Origin: Cacajao melanocephalus
Taxonomy: Eukaryota; Chordata; Mammalia; Primates; Pitheciidae
Reading direction: 5' to 3'
DNA: 64,000 nt
NCBI GenBank assembly: GCA_963573385.1
Contig: CAUYLG010026722.1
Coordinates: forward strand, 40,152-104,151
Translations under genes and position numbers: made by a program
Notes under the pieces: generated by a model
Told to the model about the DNA's origin: nothing
The model's input: the letters and a program-made list of their open reading frames with translations, nothing else
Database searches by the model: none
Shown here: positions 1 through 18,252 of the stretch, piece after piece
Layout: every line of letters begins with the position of its first letter
Numbering within the stretch: the first letter of the stretch is position 1

Positions 1-5774
<5,774 letters not shown>

Positions 5775-6119
5775 TAAGAACTCACTGTGTTCAAGGTACT
5801 GTGGAAGGCATGGGCTCTGGGAATGAACCAGGCATTCCATGGGCTGCCTGGAGTCTCTGAATTTAGCACATCATGTCATTCCCGTGGACATACTGGACAC
5901 ATGGAGGAAGAGCTGTGGGCGTGGGCGCCCTGACCTTGTCTTCTGCTCCCTCTCCTCTCTCTTTGCTCTTCCTCTAACTCCTCCTCCCCTCCTCTGCATC
6001 TTCAAGCAAATGCTGCTATGTGAATGAAGCCTCTCCAGAGCCACTTGTCAATATTATAGCCCCCAACCCCTTCTTTCTGCCTTCTCTTTCTTCCTCCTCA
6101 CTCTCTTATTTCCTTTCCT

Positions 6120-6315
6120 GGTTTTATTTCTCTCCATAGTATTATCGCCATCTGATAGAGCGTGTGTTTCATGTATCTGTCTATTCCTAATCTTCCCACA
6201 CCAGAAGGTGAACTCTTATGGGGTCAGGAGGTTTTTGTCTGCTTTGTTTGTTTATTTGTAGCACCTAGAATTGTGCCTGCGACTAGTGAGCACTCAATAA
6301 AAACTTGATAATTGA
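6120..6315 (+). repeat. L2 LINE 3'-end fragment
   Basis: The segment shows the typical L2 tail order: a 'ccagaaggtgaactcttatgg' block, a 'gtagcacctagaattgtgcct' block and a final 'gagcactcaataaaaact' block. Each matches the common L2 3' region with mismatches. Ends are approximate. Confidence 0.6.
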
Positions 6316-7034
6316 CAGAGATCCTAAGCAGGCCAGAGAATTCAGGGCTTGAGATTAGATGGTGCAGTTAGCCTTGCAGAGACTTCATTTCTCTGAGATG
6401 TAGGACAGATGGAGGCGAGGATTGGTGAGGATTCAGAAAAAAATTAAACTGAAAAGAATTGGAAAGACTTTTTTCTGCAACCACGTGTTATCTCTATGAA
6501 GAGTATGTCAATTTCATGGGGAATGAGTTTTGTAAGAGACATGTGTTCTAGTGAAAAACCACAAGGTGGGCTCCAGACCCCTGCACACCTGTTCTTGAAT
6601 GCCAGCCCCAGGCTGGCATCACTCCAGCGTCGCCTGGCACAGCCTCGCTGGATCCAGCTTCTTTATCTATAAAAGAACCCCACTATTCTTGATTTGGTTA
6701 AGAATTGGTTTATAAACACACATAAAGTGCCCAGCACTATTTCTAGTACATGATAAATGTTTAAGATAGATTCATTCTTTTGTTCTTTCATGTTTTTCAC
6801 TTAATCTTTTCTCAGAGGCATTTTTCTGTGAAATCAAGAGTTTTCCAAGTGTATGAAAAGGATTCTCCTTACATTTTGTGGTGTATATAGTTGTGATTCT
6901 GTTTTTCTGATAAGCCTTCTGATAATCAGCTGCTAGGAATATAATATAGAAAGATGTTTAAAGTTCAGTTAGCTTGTACCAGACCTAACCTTACTATGGA
7001 TTTTGCACTCTGCCTTCCTGTGGCTGCTGTGCTG

Positions 7035-7235
7035 ACGCTGCGCTCTCTGTTGCCAGGTGATGTACATCACTGGTTTTATTTCCATCCTCCCCCACTGTAT
7101 GTGCTTCAGTCCTCACATTGGTAAAATGAGGGTAATGATAATCCCTCCTCAGGGCAGTGAGAGAGCCTATGAAACATCTGTGACCATTCTTGGTATGTAG
7201 CCTTTACTCAGTAATGTCTGATATTATTTATTCAC
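7035..7235 (-). repeat. MIR SINE, diverged
   Basis: The reverse-complement MIR pattern is present: 'cttcagtcctcacattggtaaaatgagggtaatgataat' (about 7104-7142), then a 'gtatgtagcc' and 'cagtaatg' tail. Diverged; ends are approximate. Confidence 0.55.
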
Positions 7236-7730
7236 CTTTCTTAGAATAAATTTTTTCTTTGGGGACTACTTACTCCGATTTATTATTGAGAGTTGGAAAA
7301 AGGACCAGCTTTTTGGGAACTGAAGGAGAGAAGTCTGCGTTTTCCACTTCTAGATCCCTCTAGAATTATTTTTAGCATTTCTTTGTAGTCAGCAATGCTT
7401 TCTCTCCTTCATTAGCTTAAAGCAGATGGACACACTTTGGTGAAAAGAAGCTTCCCATGCTCCCACAGATTAGAGATCAGTGGGCTTTCAAGGCAGGGGT
7501 AAGATAAGAGACAGCAGTGTGCAGTTTCTATGTGGAGCTATAAAGGGATGTCACAGGCTATGCCTTCCTTTCCACTTGGGGATTTTCAGAGGAGGCCTTA
7601 GCAAAGTCAGCCAGCTGAAAAGTCTCCCAGGAAAGGCTGCCTCTGATTGGTAGAACCCGCACATCTGTTTTAAGCAGTCAGGAGTGGAGTGTGCAGTGGA
7701 GCTTGATCTTGCTGTTAAAAATAGATCTGA

Positions 7731-8176
<446 letters not shown>

Positions 8177-8740
8177 TTACTGGCTTCCTGCTTATATTAA
8201 GCTGGACCTCCAAAGAACCATTCTCTTAACAAACGGATGAGTCAGAAATAAGTTGGTTTCCCAAACTGCATGAAGGAGACTGTAAAGAGAAGAAAAAAAT
8301 GTGTGAGACTGGGTACTACAGACTGCTTCTGACAGGGCTCTGCACGCAGAGTTGGCCATGAACTTGGTTTAAGGTCTCTTCAATTGAAGGTGCCTCTGGG
8401 TACTTAGAAGCAAACTTCCTTGGTGATGGATAAAAGACAAGTTCATACTGGGCCTCAGGGAACCTCCACAAATAATTGTTCAAAAGCATTGACCAGTACA
8501 AAGTTAGAGATAATCAAACATATTAGGAGACATGGCAACATGTGGTAAGAAACAGCAAAGGAATAAAAATACCAGCCTCTCTGCCCAGACTTTAACTATG
8601 GGAATTACAAAGCACGGGTTTAAAAATAACTTTAATTATACCATATTTAGATAAATAAATGACAAGCTTGAAAATTTCAGGAAATGGGAAACTGACAAGT
8701 TGAAAGATTTGAAAAGAACCAAATAGAACTTCAAGAACTT

Positions 8741-8901
8741 TACTGTGCAATATGATAATCAGCCACATGTAGTTATTTAAATTTAAATGAATTAAAATTA
8801 AATAGTTAGTTGCACTCACTACATGTGGCTAGTGGCTATCTTATTAAACAGCACAGATATGAATATTTCCATTATTGTGGGAAGTTCTGTTGGACAGCAC
8901 T
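8741..8901 (+). mobile_element. hAT-like nonautonomous DNA transposon
   Basis: Contains the characteristic 'acatgtggctagtggcta' block (8821-8838) and ends 'gttggacagcac', whose reverse complement resembles the start region ('actgtgcaatatg'). This matches a common short hAT-Charlie-type MITE with a cagtgctgtcc-type terminal repeat. I do not name the exact family. Confidence 0.55.
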
Positions 8902-8959
8902 AATATAGAACTTGAGTAGCCAAAATCGAAAACGTAATATACAGGTCTGACAGCAAGTT

Positions 8960-9230
8960 AGGTATAGCAGAGGAGAGAACTTAAAGATTAGAAGATAGAT
9001 TAGAAAAATAATATCCAGAATGCAGCAGAGAAAACTAAAAAGATGAGAAAGAATTAAAAGAATCAAAGTTAAGCGACACAATAGATATATCAAGACAGTC
9101 TGTGTGTTTAATGACGTGTCCTAGGAGAACCGGAGAGGAAATATTTGAAGAGATGATGGCTAAAAACTTTAAGAACTTTTCTAAGACACTAATGTCACCA
9201 TAAGTGACAACTCACTGTGATTACCAGCAT
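8960..9230 (+). repeat. Ancient L1/HAL1 ORF1 fragment
   Basis: A-rich sequence with a block 'gaggaaatatttgaagagatgatggctaaaaact' (9137-9170). This resembles the ORF1 region of old L1M or HAL1 elements in sense orientation. Strongly diverged and truncated at both ends. Confidence 0.4.
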
Positions 9231-9492
9231 GACTTCCCTAAATTTATAATTAAACCAATTGTATTTAGAAGGTAATATTCAAAGCTCATTATTTCTAATT
9301 ATTTATATTTTACTACCACATATTCGCTTGAGGTTATTTAAATATTTATGTGAGAGTTCAGACTTATTTGTTGAACTCAAAATTGTTTTATTGCTTTTTT
9401 CATATGCATATGAAACATGCATGTTTCACAAGAAAATTTGTTTTTTTAAAAAGTCAACCCACTTGCATTATCATAAGGGCCCACATATTATT

Positions 9493-9499
9493 TCACACA

Positions 9500-9538
<39 letters not shown>
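9493..9538. repeat. (CA)n microsatellite
   Basis: A run of CA dinucleotides with one interruption (cata near 9503), about 21 uninterrupted repeats at most. Likely polymorphic in length. It sits inside the large RTTN intron. Confidence 0.95.
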
Positions 9539-9543
<5 letters not shown>

Positions 9544-10002
9544 TTTATTAAAAATACTTTAAGAGATAGCAGCTGGTCGAAGGAGTTATATACTTGCCTA
9601 GATCATAGGAATTATATATTCTGAGTGTTTGAGACGACATTTAAAAACATCACTTAATGCTACTCAGATGGAAGCAAGGAAATCACCCTCCCATTTAATA
9701 AGGGGACATATGATGATGCACCTGATGAGTGGTACTTGCAGCCATACTTCACATGACAAATTTTGTCTGCCAGCTGCTCACGTGGCTTGGTTCTGGGTAG
9801 GTTAGGATATAGGAAAACCTAAGGGCATCAGATAATGCAGGTGAGGTGTTCGGGGAGCCAGCTGCAGCACGCCGGAAACGTTGCTGCACCTGCGTTTCAC
9901 AGTGTCCTGCTGCGCATTTTGAGTTCACTTTATGGGGCAGCTTTTTTTCTTTTCTTTTTGTAAATATGTAAAATCCCTTAAACAAAACTGAATTATGTAG
10001 AC

Positions 10003-10610
10003 AAAATTTTTGTTTGTTTTAATTCCGGAATCTTTCACCCAATGAGTATTTATTGAGCTACTAAAATATACTAGCACTGTGGTTGGACTGACACCAGTGA
10101 GCAGGCACTGCCCTCTAACTAGTACCAGTGAGCAGACATGACCTGTAACTAATACCAGTGAGCAGGCACTGCCCTCTAACTAGTACCAGTGAGCAGACAT
10201 AACCTGTAACTAATACCAGTGAGCAGACACTGCCCTCTAACTAGTACCAGTGAGCAGATGCTGTCCTCTAACTAATACCAGTGAGCAGACATGACCTTAA
10301 CTAATATCAGTGAGCAGACACTGCCTTCTAACTAGTACCAGTGAGCAGACACTGACCTCTAACTAGTACCAGTGAGCAGATGCTGTCCTCTAACTAATAC
10401 CAGTGAGCAGACATGACCTGTAACTAATACCAGTGAGCAGACACTGCCCTGTAACTAATGCCAATGGGCAGACACTGCCCTCTAACTAATGCCAATGAGC
10501 AGACACTGACCTCTAACTAGTACCAGTGAGCAAACACTGCCCTCTAACTAATACCAGTGAGCAAACACTAGACTCACAGACCCTGCCCTTGAACCAGTTA
10601 CAGTTTAAAT
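10003..10610 (+). repeat. Minisatellite (30-31 bp unit) inside an old L2-like repeat
   Basis: About 16 copies of a 30-31-bp unit (accagtgagcagacactg followed by ccctctaactagt, with variants) run from about 10092 to 10569. The left flank ('gagtatttattgagctacta') and the last unit ('gagcaaacactagactcac' then 'agaccctgcccttgaacc') match a common L2-class repeat in which an ...agtgaacaaaacagac... block is followed by ...ccctgccct.... The array therefore seems to have grown by tandem expansion of a segment within that old repeat. Units differ in a patterned way (see findings). Confidence 0.9.
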
Positions 10611-11299
10611 ACATGTATTTTGGGAGTGGCGAATATATATATATAGAAAGAATTTCCCAATAACAAGTGTTTCACCCTTAAGAAGGTAACACATTCTTGA
10701 AATCACAAAATATAGAAGAGAAGTAATTTGGTAAAATTTAATGATATGTAAAATATGTAATAAAATAGATTCACATTTTGGTCCAAAACACCCTGACAAT
10801 TTTCTTGGAACTAGACTTCTGGGAACCTTCACTTAGCAGATTGCTGCAGGTAATTAGTGAGTCTTGATTTCCTACTCTGGCTCACTTTGCAAAAAGGGTA
10901 TGTCTTGTGGGTTGATATACCTTTAAATCACTTTTTCCTCTGACACATGGACAAACCCAAAAATTTCTCTAAAATGTTTAGTCATTTTTTTGTATTTGTT
11001 ATTCTTTTATTAAGATAAGTAAATGCTTAAAGGAATTTTGTGAATTTGTCTTCCTATCCCTTGATTACTTTTCGTTTTTTTTTTTCTTTTATTATACTTA
11101 AGTTCTGGGATACATGTGCAGAATGTGCAGGTTTGTTACGTAGGTATACACGTGCCATGGTGGTTTGCTGCACCCTTCAACCCGTCATCTACATTAGGTA
11201 TTTGTCCTAATGCTAGCCCTCCCATAGCCCCCCATCCCCTGACAGGCTCCTCTGTGTGATGTTCCCCTTTCTGTGTCCATTTGTTCTCATTGTTCAACT

Positions 11300-14200
11300 C
11301 CCACTTATGAGTGAGAACATGTGGCGTTTGGTTTTATATTACTGTGTTAGTTTGCTGAAAATGTTGGTTTCCATATTCATCCATGTCCCTGTAAAGGACA
11401 TGAACTCATGCTTCTTTATGACTGCATAGTATTCCATGGTGTATAGGTGCCACCTTTTCTTTATCCAGTCTATTACTGATGGGCATTTGGATTGGTTCCA
11501 AGTCTTTGCTATTGTGAATAGTGCTGCAATAAACACATGTATCTTTATAGTAGAATGATTTATAATCCTTTGGGTGTATATATATACCCAGTAATGTGAT
11601 TGCTGGGTCAAATGGTGTTTCTGGTTCTAGATCCTTGAGGAATTGCCACACTGTTTTCCACAATGGTTGAACTAATTTACACTCCCACCAACAGTGTAAA
11701 AGTGTTCCTATTTCTCCACATCCTCTCCAGCATCTGTTGCTTCCTGACTTTTTAATGATCAGCATTCTAACTGGTGTGAGATGGTTTCTCACTGTGGTTT
11801 TGATTTGCATGTCTCTAATGACCAGTGATGATGAGCTTTTTTTCATATGTTTGTTAGCCACATAAATGTCTTCTTTTGAGAACTGTCTGTTCATATCCTT
11901 CACCCACTTTTTGATGGAGTTGTTTTTTTCTTGTAAATTTGTGTAAGTTCTTCATAGATGCTGGATATTAGCCCTTTGTCAGATGGATAGATTGTAAAAA
12001 GTTTTCTCCCATTGTGTAGGTTGCTGGTTCACTCTGATGATAGTTTCTTTTGCTGTGTAGAAGCTCTTAGTTTAATTAGATCCCATGTGTCAGTTTTGGC
12101 TTTTGTTGCCGTTGCTTTGGTGTTTTAGTCATGAAGTCTTTGCCCATGCCTATGTCCTGAATGGTATTGCCTAGGTTTTCTTCTAGGATTTTTATGGTTT
12201 TAGGTATTACATTTAAGTCTTTAATTCATCTTGAATTAATTTTTGTATAAGGTGTAAGGAAGGGGATCCACTTTCAGTTTTCTGCATATGGCTAGCCAGT
12301 TTTCCCAACACCGTTTATTAAATAGGGAATCCTTTCCCCATTGCTTTTGTCAGGTTTATTAAAGATCAGATGGCTGGCATTAATTCTGAGGCCTCTGTTC
12401 TGTTCCATTGGTCTATATCTCTGTTTTGGTACTAGTACCATGCTGTTTTGATTAGTGTAGCCTTGTTGTATAGTTTGAAGTCAGGAACCATGATGCATCC
12501 AGCTTTGTTCTTCTTGCTTAGGATTGTCTTGGCTTTGTGGGCTCTTTTTTGGTTCCATATGAAATTTAAAGTAACTTTTTTCTAATTCTTTGAAGAAAGT
12601 CAGTGGTAGCTTAATGGGGATAGCATTGAATCTGTAAATTACTTTGGGCAGTGTGGCCATGTTTACGATATTGATTCTTCCTATCCGTGAGCATGGAATG
12701 TTTTTCCATTTGTGTGTGTCTTCTCTTATATCCTTGAACAGCAGTTTGCAGTTCTCCTTGAAGAGGTCTTTCACATCCCTTGTAAGTTGTATTCCTAGGT
12801 ATTTCATTCTCTTTGTGGCAATTGTGAATGGTAGTTCACTCATGATTTGGCTCTCTGTTTGTCTATTATTGATGTGCGGGAATGCTTGCGATTTTTGCAC
12901 ACTGATTTTGTATCCTGAGACTTTACTGAAGTTTTTTATCAGCTTAAGGAGATTTTGGGCTGAGACAATGGGGTTTTCAAAATCTCCAATTATGTCATAT
13001 GCAAACAGGGACAATTTAACTTTCTCTCTTCCTATTTGAATACCCTTTCTTTCTTTCTCTTGCCTGATTGCCCTGGCCAGAACTTCCAATATATGTTGAA
13101 TAGGAGTCGTAAGTGAGGACATCCTTGTTTTGTGCCAGTATTCAGAGGGAATGCTTCCAGCTTCTGCCCATTCGTATGATATTGGCTGTGGTTTTATCAT
13201 AAATAGCTCTTATTATTTTGAGATATATTCCATCAGTACCTAGTTTATTGAGAGTTTTTAACATGAAGAGATGTTGAATTTTATTGAAGGCCTTCTCTGC
13301 ATCTATTGAGATAATCATGTGGTTTTTGTCATTGGTTCTGTTTATGTGACGGATTACGTTTATTGATTTGTGTACATTGAACCAGCCTTGCATCCCAGGG
13401 AGGAAGCCAACTTTGTGGTAGATAAGCTTTTTGATATACTGCTGGATTTGGTTTGCTAGTATTTTATTGAAGATTTCACGTTAATGTTCGTCAGGGATAT
13501 TGGCCTGAAATTTTCTTTTTTTTGTTGTGTCTCTGCCAAATTTTGCTATCAGGATAATGAGGTAGGGAGGAGTCCCTCTTTTTCTGTTGCTTGGAATAGT
13601 TTCAAAAGGAATGGCACCAACTCCTCTTTGTACCTCTGGTAGAATTTGGCTGTGAATCCATCTGGTCCTGGGCTTTTTTTGGTTGGTAGGCTATTCCTGC
13701 TTCAATTTCAGAACTTGTTGCTGGTCTGTTCAGAGACTTCACTTCTTCCTGGTTTAGTTTTGGGAGGGTGTATGTGTCCAGGAATTTATCCATTTCTTCT
13801 AGATTTTCTAGTTTATTTGCATAGAGGTGTTTATAGTGTTCTCTGATGGTAGTTTGTATTTCTGTGGGATCAGTGATGATCTCCCCTTTATCATTTTATT
13901 GCATCTATTTGATTCTTCTCTCTTTTCTTCTTTATTATTCTGGTTAGTGGTCTATTTTGTTAATCGTTTCAAAAAACTAGCTTCTGGATTTATTTATTTA
14001 TTTATTTATTTATTTGAAGCGTTTTTCATGTCTCTATCTCCTTCAGTTCTGCTCTAATCTTAGTTATTTCTTTTCTTCTGCTAGTTCTTGAATTTGTTTG
14101 TTTTTGCTTCTCTAGTTCTTTTAATTGTGATGTTAGGGTGTTGATTGTAGATCTTTCCCGCTTTCTTCTGTGGGCATTTAGTGCTATAAATTTACCTCTA

Positions 14201-15070
14201 AACACTGCTTTAGCTGTGTCCCAGAGATTCTGGTAGGTTGTGTCTTTGTTCTCATTGGTTTTAAAGAACTTCTTGATTTCTGCCTTAATTTCCTTATTTA
14301 CCCAGTAGACATGCTGGAGCAGGTTATTCAGTTTCCATGTAGTTGTGTGGTTTTGAGTGAGTGTCTTAATCCTGAGTTCTAGTTTGATTGCACTGTGGTC
14401 TGAGAGACTGTTATGATTTATATTCTTTTGCATTTGCTGAGGAGTGTTTTACTTCCAATTATGTGGTCAATTTTAGAATAAGTGCAATGTGGTGCTAAGA
14501 AGAATGTGTATTCTGTTGATTTGGGGTGGAGAGTTCTGTAGATGTCTATTAGGTCTGCTTGGTCCAGAGCTGAGGTCAAGTCCTGAATATCCTTGTTAAT
14601 TTTCCATCTCATTGATCTGTCTAATATTGACGATGGGGTGTTAAAGTCTCCCCCTATTATTGTGTGGGAGTCTATGTCTCTTTGTAGATTTCTAAGAACT
14701 TGCTTTATGACTCTGCATGCTCCTGTATTAGATGCATATATATTTAGGATAGTTAGCTCTTCTTGTTGCATTGATCTCTTTAGCATTAGGTAATGCCCTT
14801 CTTTGTCTTTTCTGATCTTTGTTGGTTTAAAATCTGTTTTATCAGACACTAGGATTGCAACCCCTGGTTTTTTGTTTGTTTGTTTGTTTTTACTTTCCAT
14901 TTGCCTGGTAAATCTTTCTCCATCCCTTTATTTTGAGCATATGTGTGTTTTTGCATGTGAGATGGGTCTCCTGAATACAGCACACCAATGGGTCTTGACT
15001 CTATCCAATTTGCCAGACTGTGTCTTTTCATTTAGGGCATTTAGCCTGTTAACTTTAAGATTAATATTGT
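11300..15070 (-). pseudogene. L1 ORF2 remnant (endonuclease, reverse transcriptase, C-terminal Cys domain)
   Basis: A broken reading frame of the L1 endonuclease/reverse transcriptase. The endonuclease part lies at 14418-14900 and includes GGDFNTP and KIDHI motifs. The RT part lies at 12481-13393 with SPLTT-like and FAYD (normally FADD) blocks, and the C-terminal region at 11406-11903 includes a C-rich '[20 protein letters not shown]' segment. Several stops and frameshifts separate these blocks, and one catalytic aspartate position is replaced by tyrosine. An ATTT microsatellite (about 13989-14014) has expanded within it. Confidence 0.9.
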
Positions 15071-15149
15071 TATGTGTGAATTTCATCCTGTCCTTATGAT
15101 GCTAGCTGGTTATTTTGCCCATTAGTTGATACAGTTTTTTCATAGTGTT

Positions 15150-16560
15150 GATGGTCTTTACAATTTGGTATGTTTTTGCAGTGGCTGGTACTGATGTTTC
15201 CTTTCCATATTTAGACTTCCTTCAGGAGCTGGTGGTGACAAAAATCTCTCAGCATTTGCTTGCCTGTAAAGGATTTTATTTCTCCTTCACTTGTGAAGCT
15301 TAGTTTGGCTGGATATGAAATTCTGGATTGAAAATTCTTTTCTTGCGCTGGGTGTGGTGGCTCATGCCTATAATCTCAGCACTTTGGGAGGCCGAGGTGG
15401 GTGGATCACAAGGTCTGAAGTTCAATACCAGCCTGGCAAATATGGTGAAACGCTATCTCTACTAAAAATACAAAAGGTTAGCCAATCGTGGTGGCACACA
15501 TCTGTAGTCCCAGCTATTGGGGAGGCTGAGAAGAATTACTTGAACCTGGGTGGCTGAGGTTGCAGTGTGCCAAAATCATGCCACTGCACTCCAGCCAGGG
15601 TAACAGAGTGAGACTCCATCTCAAAAAAAAAGTTCTTTTCTTTAAGAATGTTGAATGTTGGCCCCCGCTCTCCTCTGGCTTATAGGGTTTCTGCAGGGAG
15701 ATCCCCTGTTAGTCTGATGGACTTCCCTTTTTGGGTACTCGACCTTTCTCTCTGGCTGTCCTTAACATTTTTCCCTTCATTTCAACCTTGTTGAATCTGA
15801 CGATTATGTGTCTCATCGTTGCTCTTCTCAAGGAGTATCTTTGTGGTGTTCTCTGTATTTCCTGAATTTGAATGTTGACCTGTCTTGTTAGGTTGGGGAA
15901 GTTCTCCCGGATAATATCCTGAAGAGTGTTTTTTAACTTGGTTCCATTCTCCCCATTACTTTCAGGCACACCAATCAAACGTAGGCTTGGTTTTTTTCAC
16001 ATAGTCCCATATTTCTTGGAGACTTTGTTCCTTTTCATTTTTTTTCTCTGATCTTAGGTTCATGCTTTATTTCATTAAGTTGATCTTTAATCACTAGTAC
16101 CCTTTCTTCCGCTTGATCAATTTAGCTATTGATATTTGTGTATGCTTCATGAAGCTCTCGTGCTGTGTTTTCTAGCTCCATCAGGTCATTTATGTTCTTC
16201 TCTAAACTGGTTATTCTACTTAGCAATTTCTGTAGTCTTTTTCAAGGTTCTTAGCCTCCTTGCATTGGGTTACAACATGCTCCTTTACCTTGGTGGAGTT
16301 TGTTATTATCCACCTTCTGAAGCCTACTTCTGTCAGTTCATCAATCTCATTCTCTGTCCAGTTTTGTTCCCCTGCTGGTGAGGAGTTGTGATCCTTTAGA
16401 GAAGAGGCTTTCTGGTTTTTGCCATTTTCAATGTTTTTGCACTGGTTTTTTCTCATCTTTGTGGATTTTTCTGCCTCTGGTTTTTAATGTTGGTAACCAT
16501 CGGATCCTCATCCATTTTTGTATGGACGTCCTTTTTGTTGATGTTGATGCTATTTCTTTC
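15150..16560 (-). pseudogene. L1 ORF1 remnant, interrupted by Alu
   Basis: Broken frame of the L1 RNA-binding ORF1 protein. The best-preserved piece (15709-15978) reads MIGVPESNGENGTKL, then DIIRENFPNL, within the RNA-recognition and C-terminal domain. The N-terminal part around 16220-16456 is decayed. An Alu (15345-15632) splits the 3' portion of the frame. Non-functional. Confidence 0.85.
15345..15632 (+). mobile_element. Alu SINE inserted into the L1
   Basis: A dimeric Alu beginning 'gcgctgggtgtggtggctca' with a short A9 tail. Perfect 10-bp target duplication 'ttcttttctt' at 15335-15344 and 15633-15642. It is opposite in orientation to the L1 it interrupts, so it is younger than that L1. 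Confidence 0.95.
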
Positions 16561-17675
16561 TGTTGTTAGTTTTCCTCCTACCAGTCAGGCCCCTCTGCCG
16601 CAGGTCTGCTGGAATTGTCTGGAGGTCCACTTCAGACCCTGTTTTCCTGGGTATCACCAGCAGAGGCTGCAGAACAGCAATGATTGCTGCCTGTTCCTTC
16701 CTCTGGAAGCTTCACCCAGAGGGGCACCTGCCAGATGCCAGCCGGAGCTCTCTTGTATGAGGTGTCTATGGACCCCTGCTGGGAGATATGTCCCAGTCAG
16801 GAGGCCCGGAGGTCAGGGACCCACTTGAGGAGGCAGTCTGCCCCTTAGCAGAGCTTGAGCGCTGTGCTGGGAGATCTGCTGCTCTCTTCAGAGCTGACAG
16901 GCAGGAACATTTAAGTATGCTGAAGCTGCCCACAGCCACCCTTTCCCCCAGGTGCTCTGTCCCAGGGAGATGGGAGTTTTATCTATAAGCCTGTGATCTC
17001 TCAGAGATGCCTTGCCCAGAGAGGAGGACTCTAGAGAGGCAGTCTGGCTACAGCGGCTTTACCAAGCTGTGACGTCAGACTGCCATCCTGTCAGTAAGAA
17101 TTTCAACCCAGTGGATCATAGCTTGTTGGGCTCTGTGGGGGTGGGGATGATATCTGCTGAGCTAGACTGCTTGGCTCCCTGGCTTCAGCCCCCTTTTCAG
17201 AGGAGTGAAAGGTCTGTCTTGCTGGCATTCCAGGCACCACTGGGGTTTGAAAGAAACACCTGCAGTTGGCTCAGTGTCTGCCCAAACAGCTGCCGAGTTT
17301 TGCGCTTGAAACCCAGGGCCCTGGTGGTGTAGGCACCTGAGGGAATCTCCTGGTCTACAGGTTGCAAAGACTGGGAAGAATGTAGAATCTGGGCTGGAAT
17401 GCACCATTACTCACGGCACAGTCCCTTATGGCTTCCCTTGGCTAGGGGAGGGAATTCCCCAACCTTTTGCACTTCCCGAGTAAGGCAACGCCCCACCCTG
17501 CCTTTGGCTTGCCCACTGTGGGCTGTACCCACTGTCTAACCAGTCCCAATGAGATAAGCTGGGTGCCTCAGTTGGAAATGCAGAAATCACCCGCCTTCTG
17601 CATTGATGTTGCTGGGAGCTGCAGACTGGAGCTGTTCCTATTCAGCCATCTTGCCAGCCACCCTAGTCATTTTTT

Positions 17676-18148
17676 AAAAAGATTAACCAGTATGATATTT
17701 GATTTTTCTTTTTATGTAGTAGCTCATTCTATTGATATGTTTGTATATAGTCTTTATAATATATCATGAAAGCAGATCTGTTTTTCTGCCTGCTTTCTGC
17801 CTGCCAAAATGTTAGCTATAATTGAGTAATTCATTAGTATAACTAATTGTATACTTATTTTTGCACACTTGTGGTCTTTTAAGTGAATGTTCCTTTTGTT
17901 GAATTCAGGCCAAAAAATGGGGAAGCTTCAGTATCTTTGACCCATCTATGCCTGACATGAAAACAATGTTCTGAGGTTGTCCTCCCATGTACCACATGGC
18001 ATAAAAGACTGGTTTTGCAGTAGTCTAGTGATACCAGCTTTGGGTATGTGTTCTAATGGGAAAAAAGGGAGGTGTCTGACTAGTCCAAGATAGGACTATA
18101 GTGCAATGTCTGGGACTGAACTGTTTTTTAATATATGTTTATTTTTAG
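17676..18148 (+). other. Intron sequence before RTTN exon
   Basis: Unique-looking AT-rich intron between the L1 and the exon at 18149. It ends in a good polypyrimidine tract ('tttatttttag'). I see no other feature. Confidence 0.6.
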
Positions 18149-18252
18149 AAAAAGTCATTACTGTGCTAGCTGCCTGTCTGGAAAGTGAGAATCAAAATGC
18201 TCAGAGGATTGGAGCAGCTGCACTTTGGGCTCTGATTTACAATTATCAGAAG
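18149..18252 (+). CDS. RTTN: RTTN (rotatin) coding exon, C-terminal armadillo-like segment
   Basis: A 104-nt exon with acceptor tttttag (18148) and donor AAG|gtcagt (18253). The first two bases (aa) complete the Glu codon begun at 5676. It then reads [18 protein letters not shown] and [16 protein letters not shown], ending in phase 0. The stretch '[16 protein letters not shown]' is a classic armadillo/HEAT-type amphipathic helix pair with small residues packing on one face. The sequence is fully open and in frame with exons on both sides. Confidence 0.95.

Larger units (their letters stand above)
10991..17663 (-). mobile_element. Full-length L1 LINE (older L1PA/L1PB type), antisense to RTTN
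   Basis: The reverse complement of a complete L1. The 3' end is at about 11075-11200 (poly-T, then 'aagttctgggatacatgtgc'), ORF2 spans about 11.3-15.1 kb, ORF1 about 15.15-16.56 kb (split by an Alu), and the 5' UTR extends to 17663 ('ccatcttgccagccaccc'). A 12-bp duplication 'tagtcatttttt' flanks it (10979-10990 and 17664-17675), and an extra 83 bp lies beyond the L1 poly(A). Both ORFs carry stops and frameshifts, and the reverse-transcriptase FADD position reads FAYD, so it is inactive. The 3' end wording ('ggtttgttacgtaggtatac') fits an older primate-lineage subfamily rather than L1HS. Confidence 0.93.

Noticed and set aside
10092..10569. CRISPR-like regular repeat array
   Set aside because: Units are contiguous without unique spacers and the genome is vertebrate; it is a minisatellite.
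16560..17663. L1 5' UTR as an active antisense promoter that could read toward RTTN 3' exons
   Set aside because: The element is old and diverged and belongs to a subfamily not known for a strong antisense promoter; nothing in the sequence itself shows activity.
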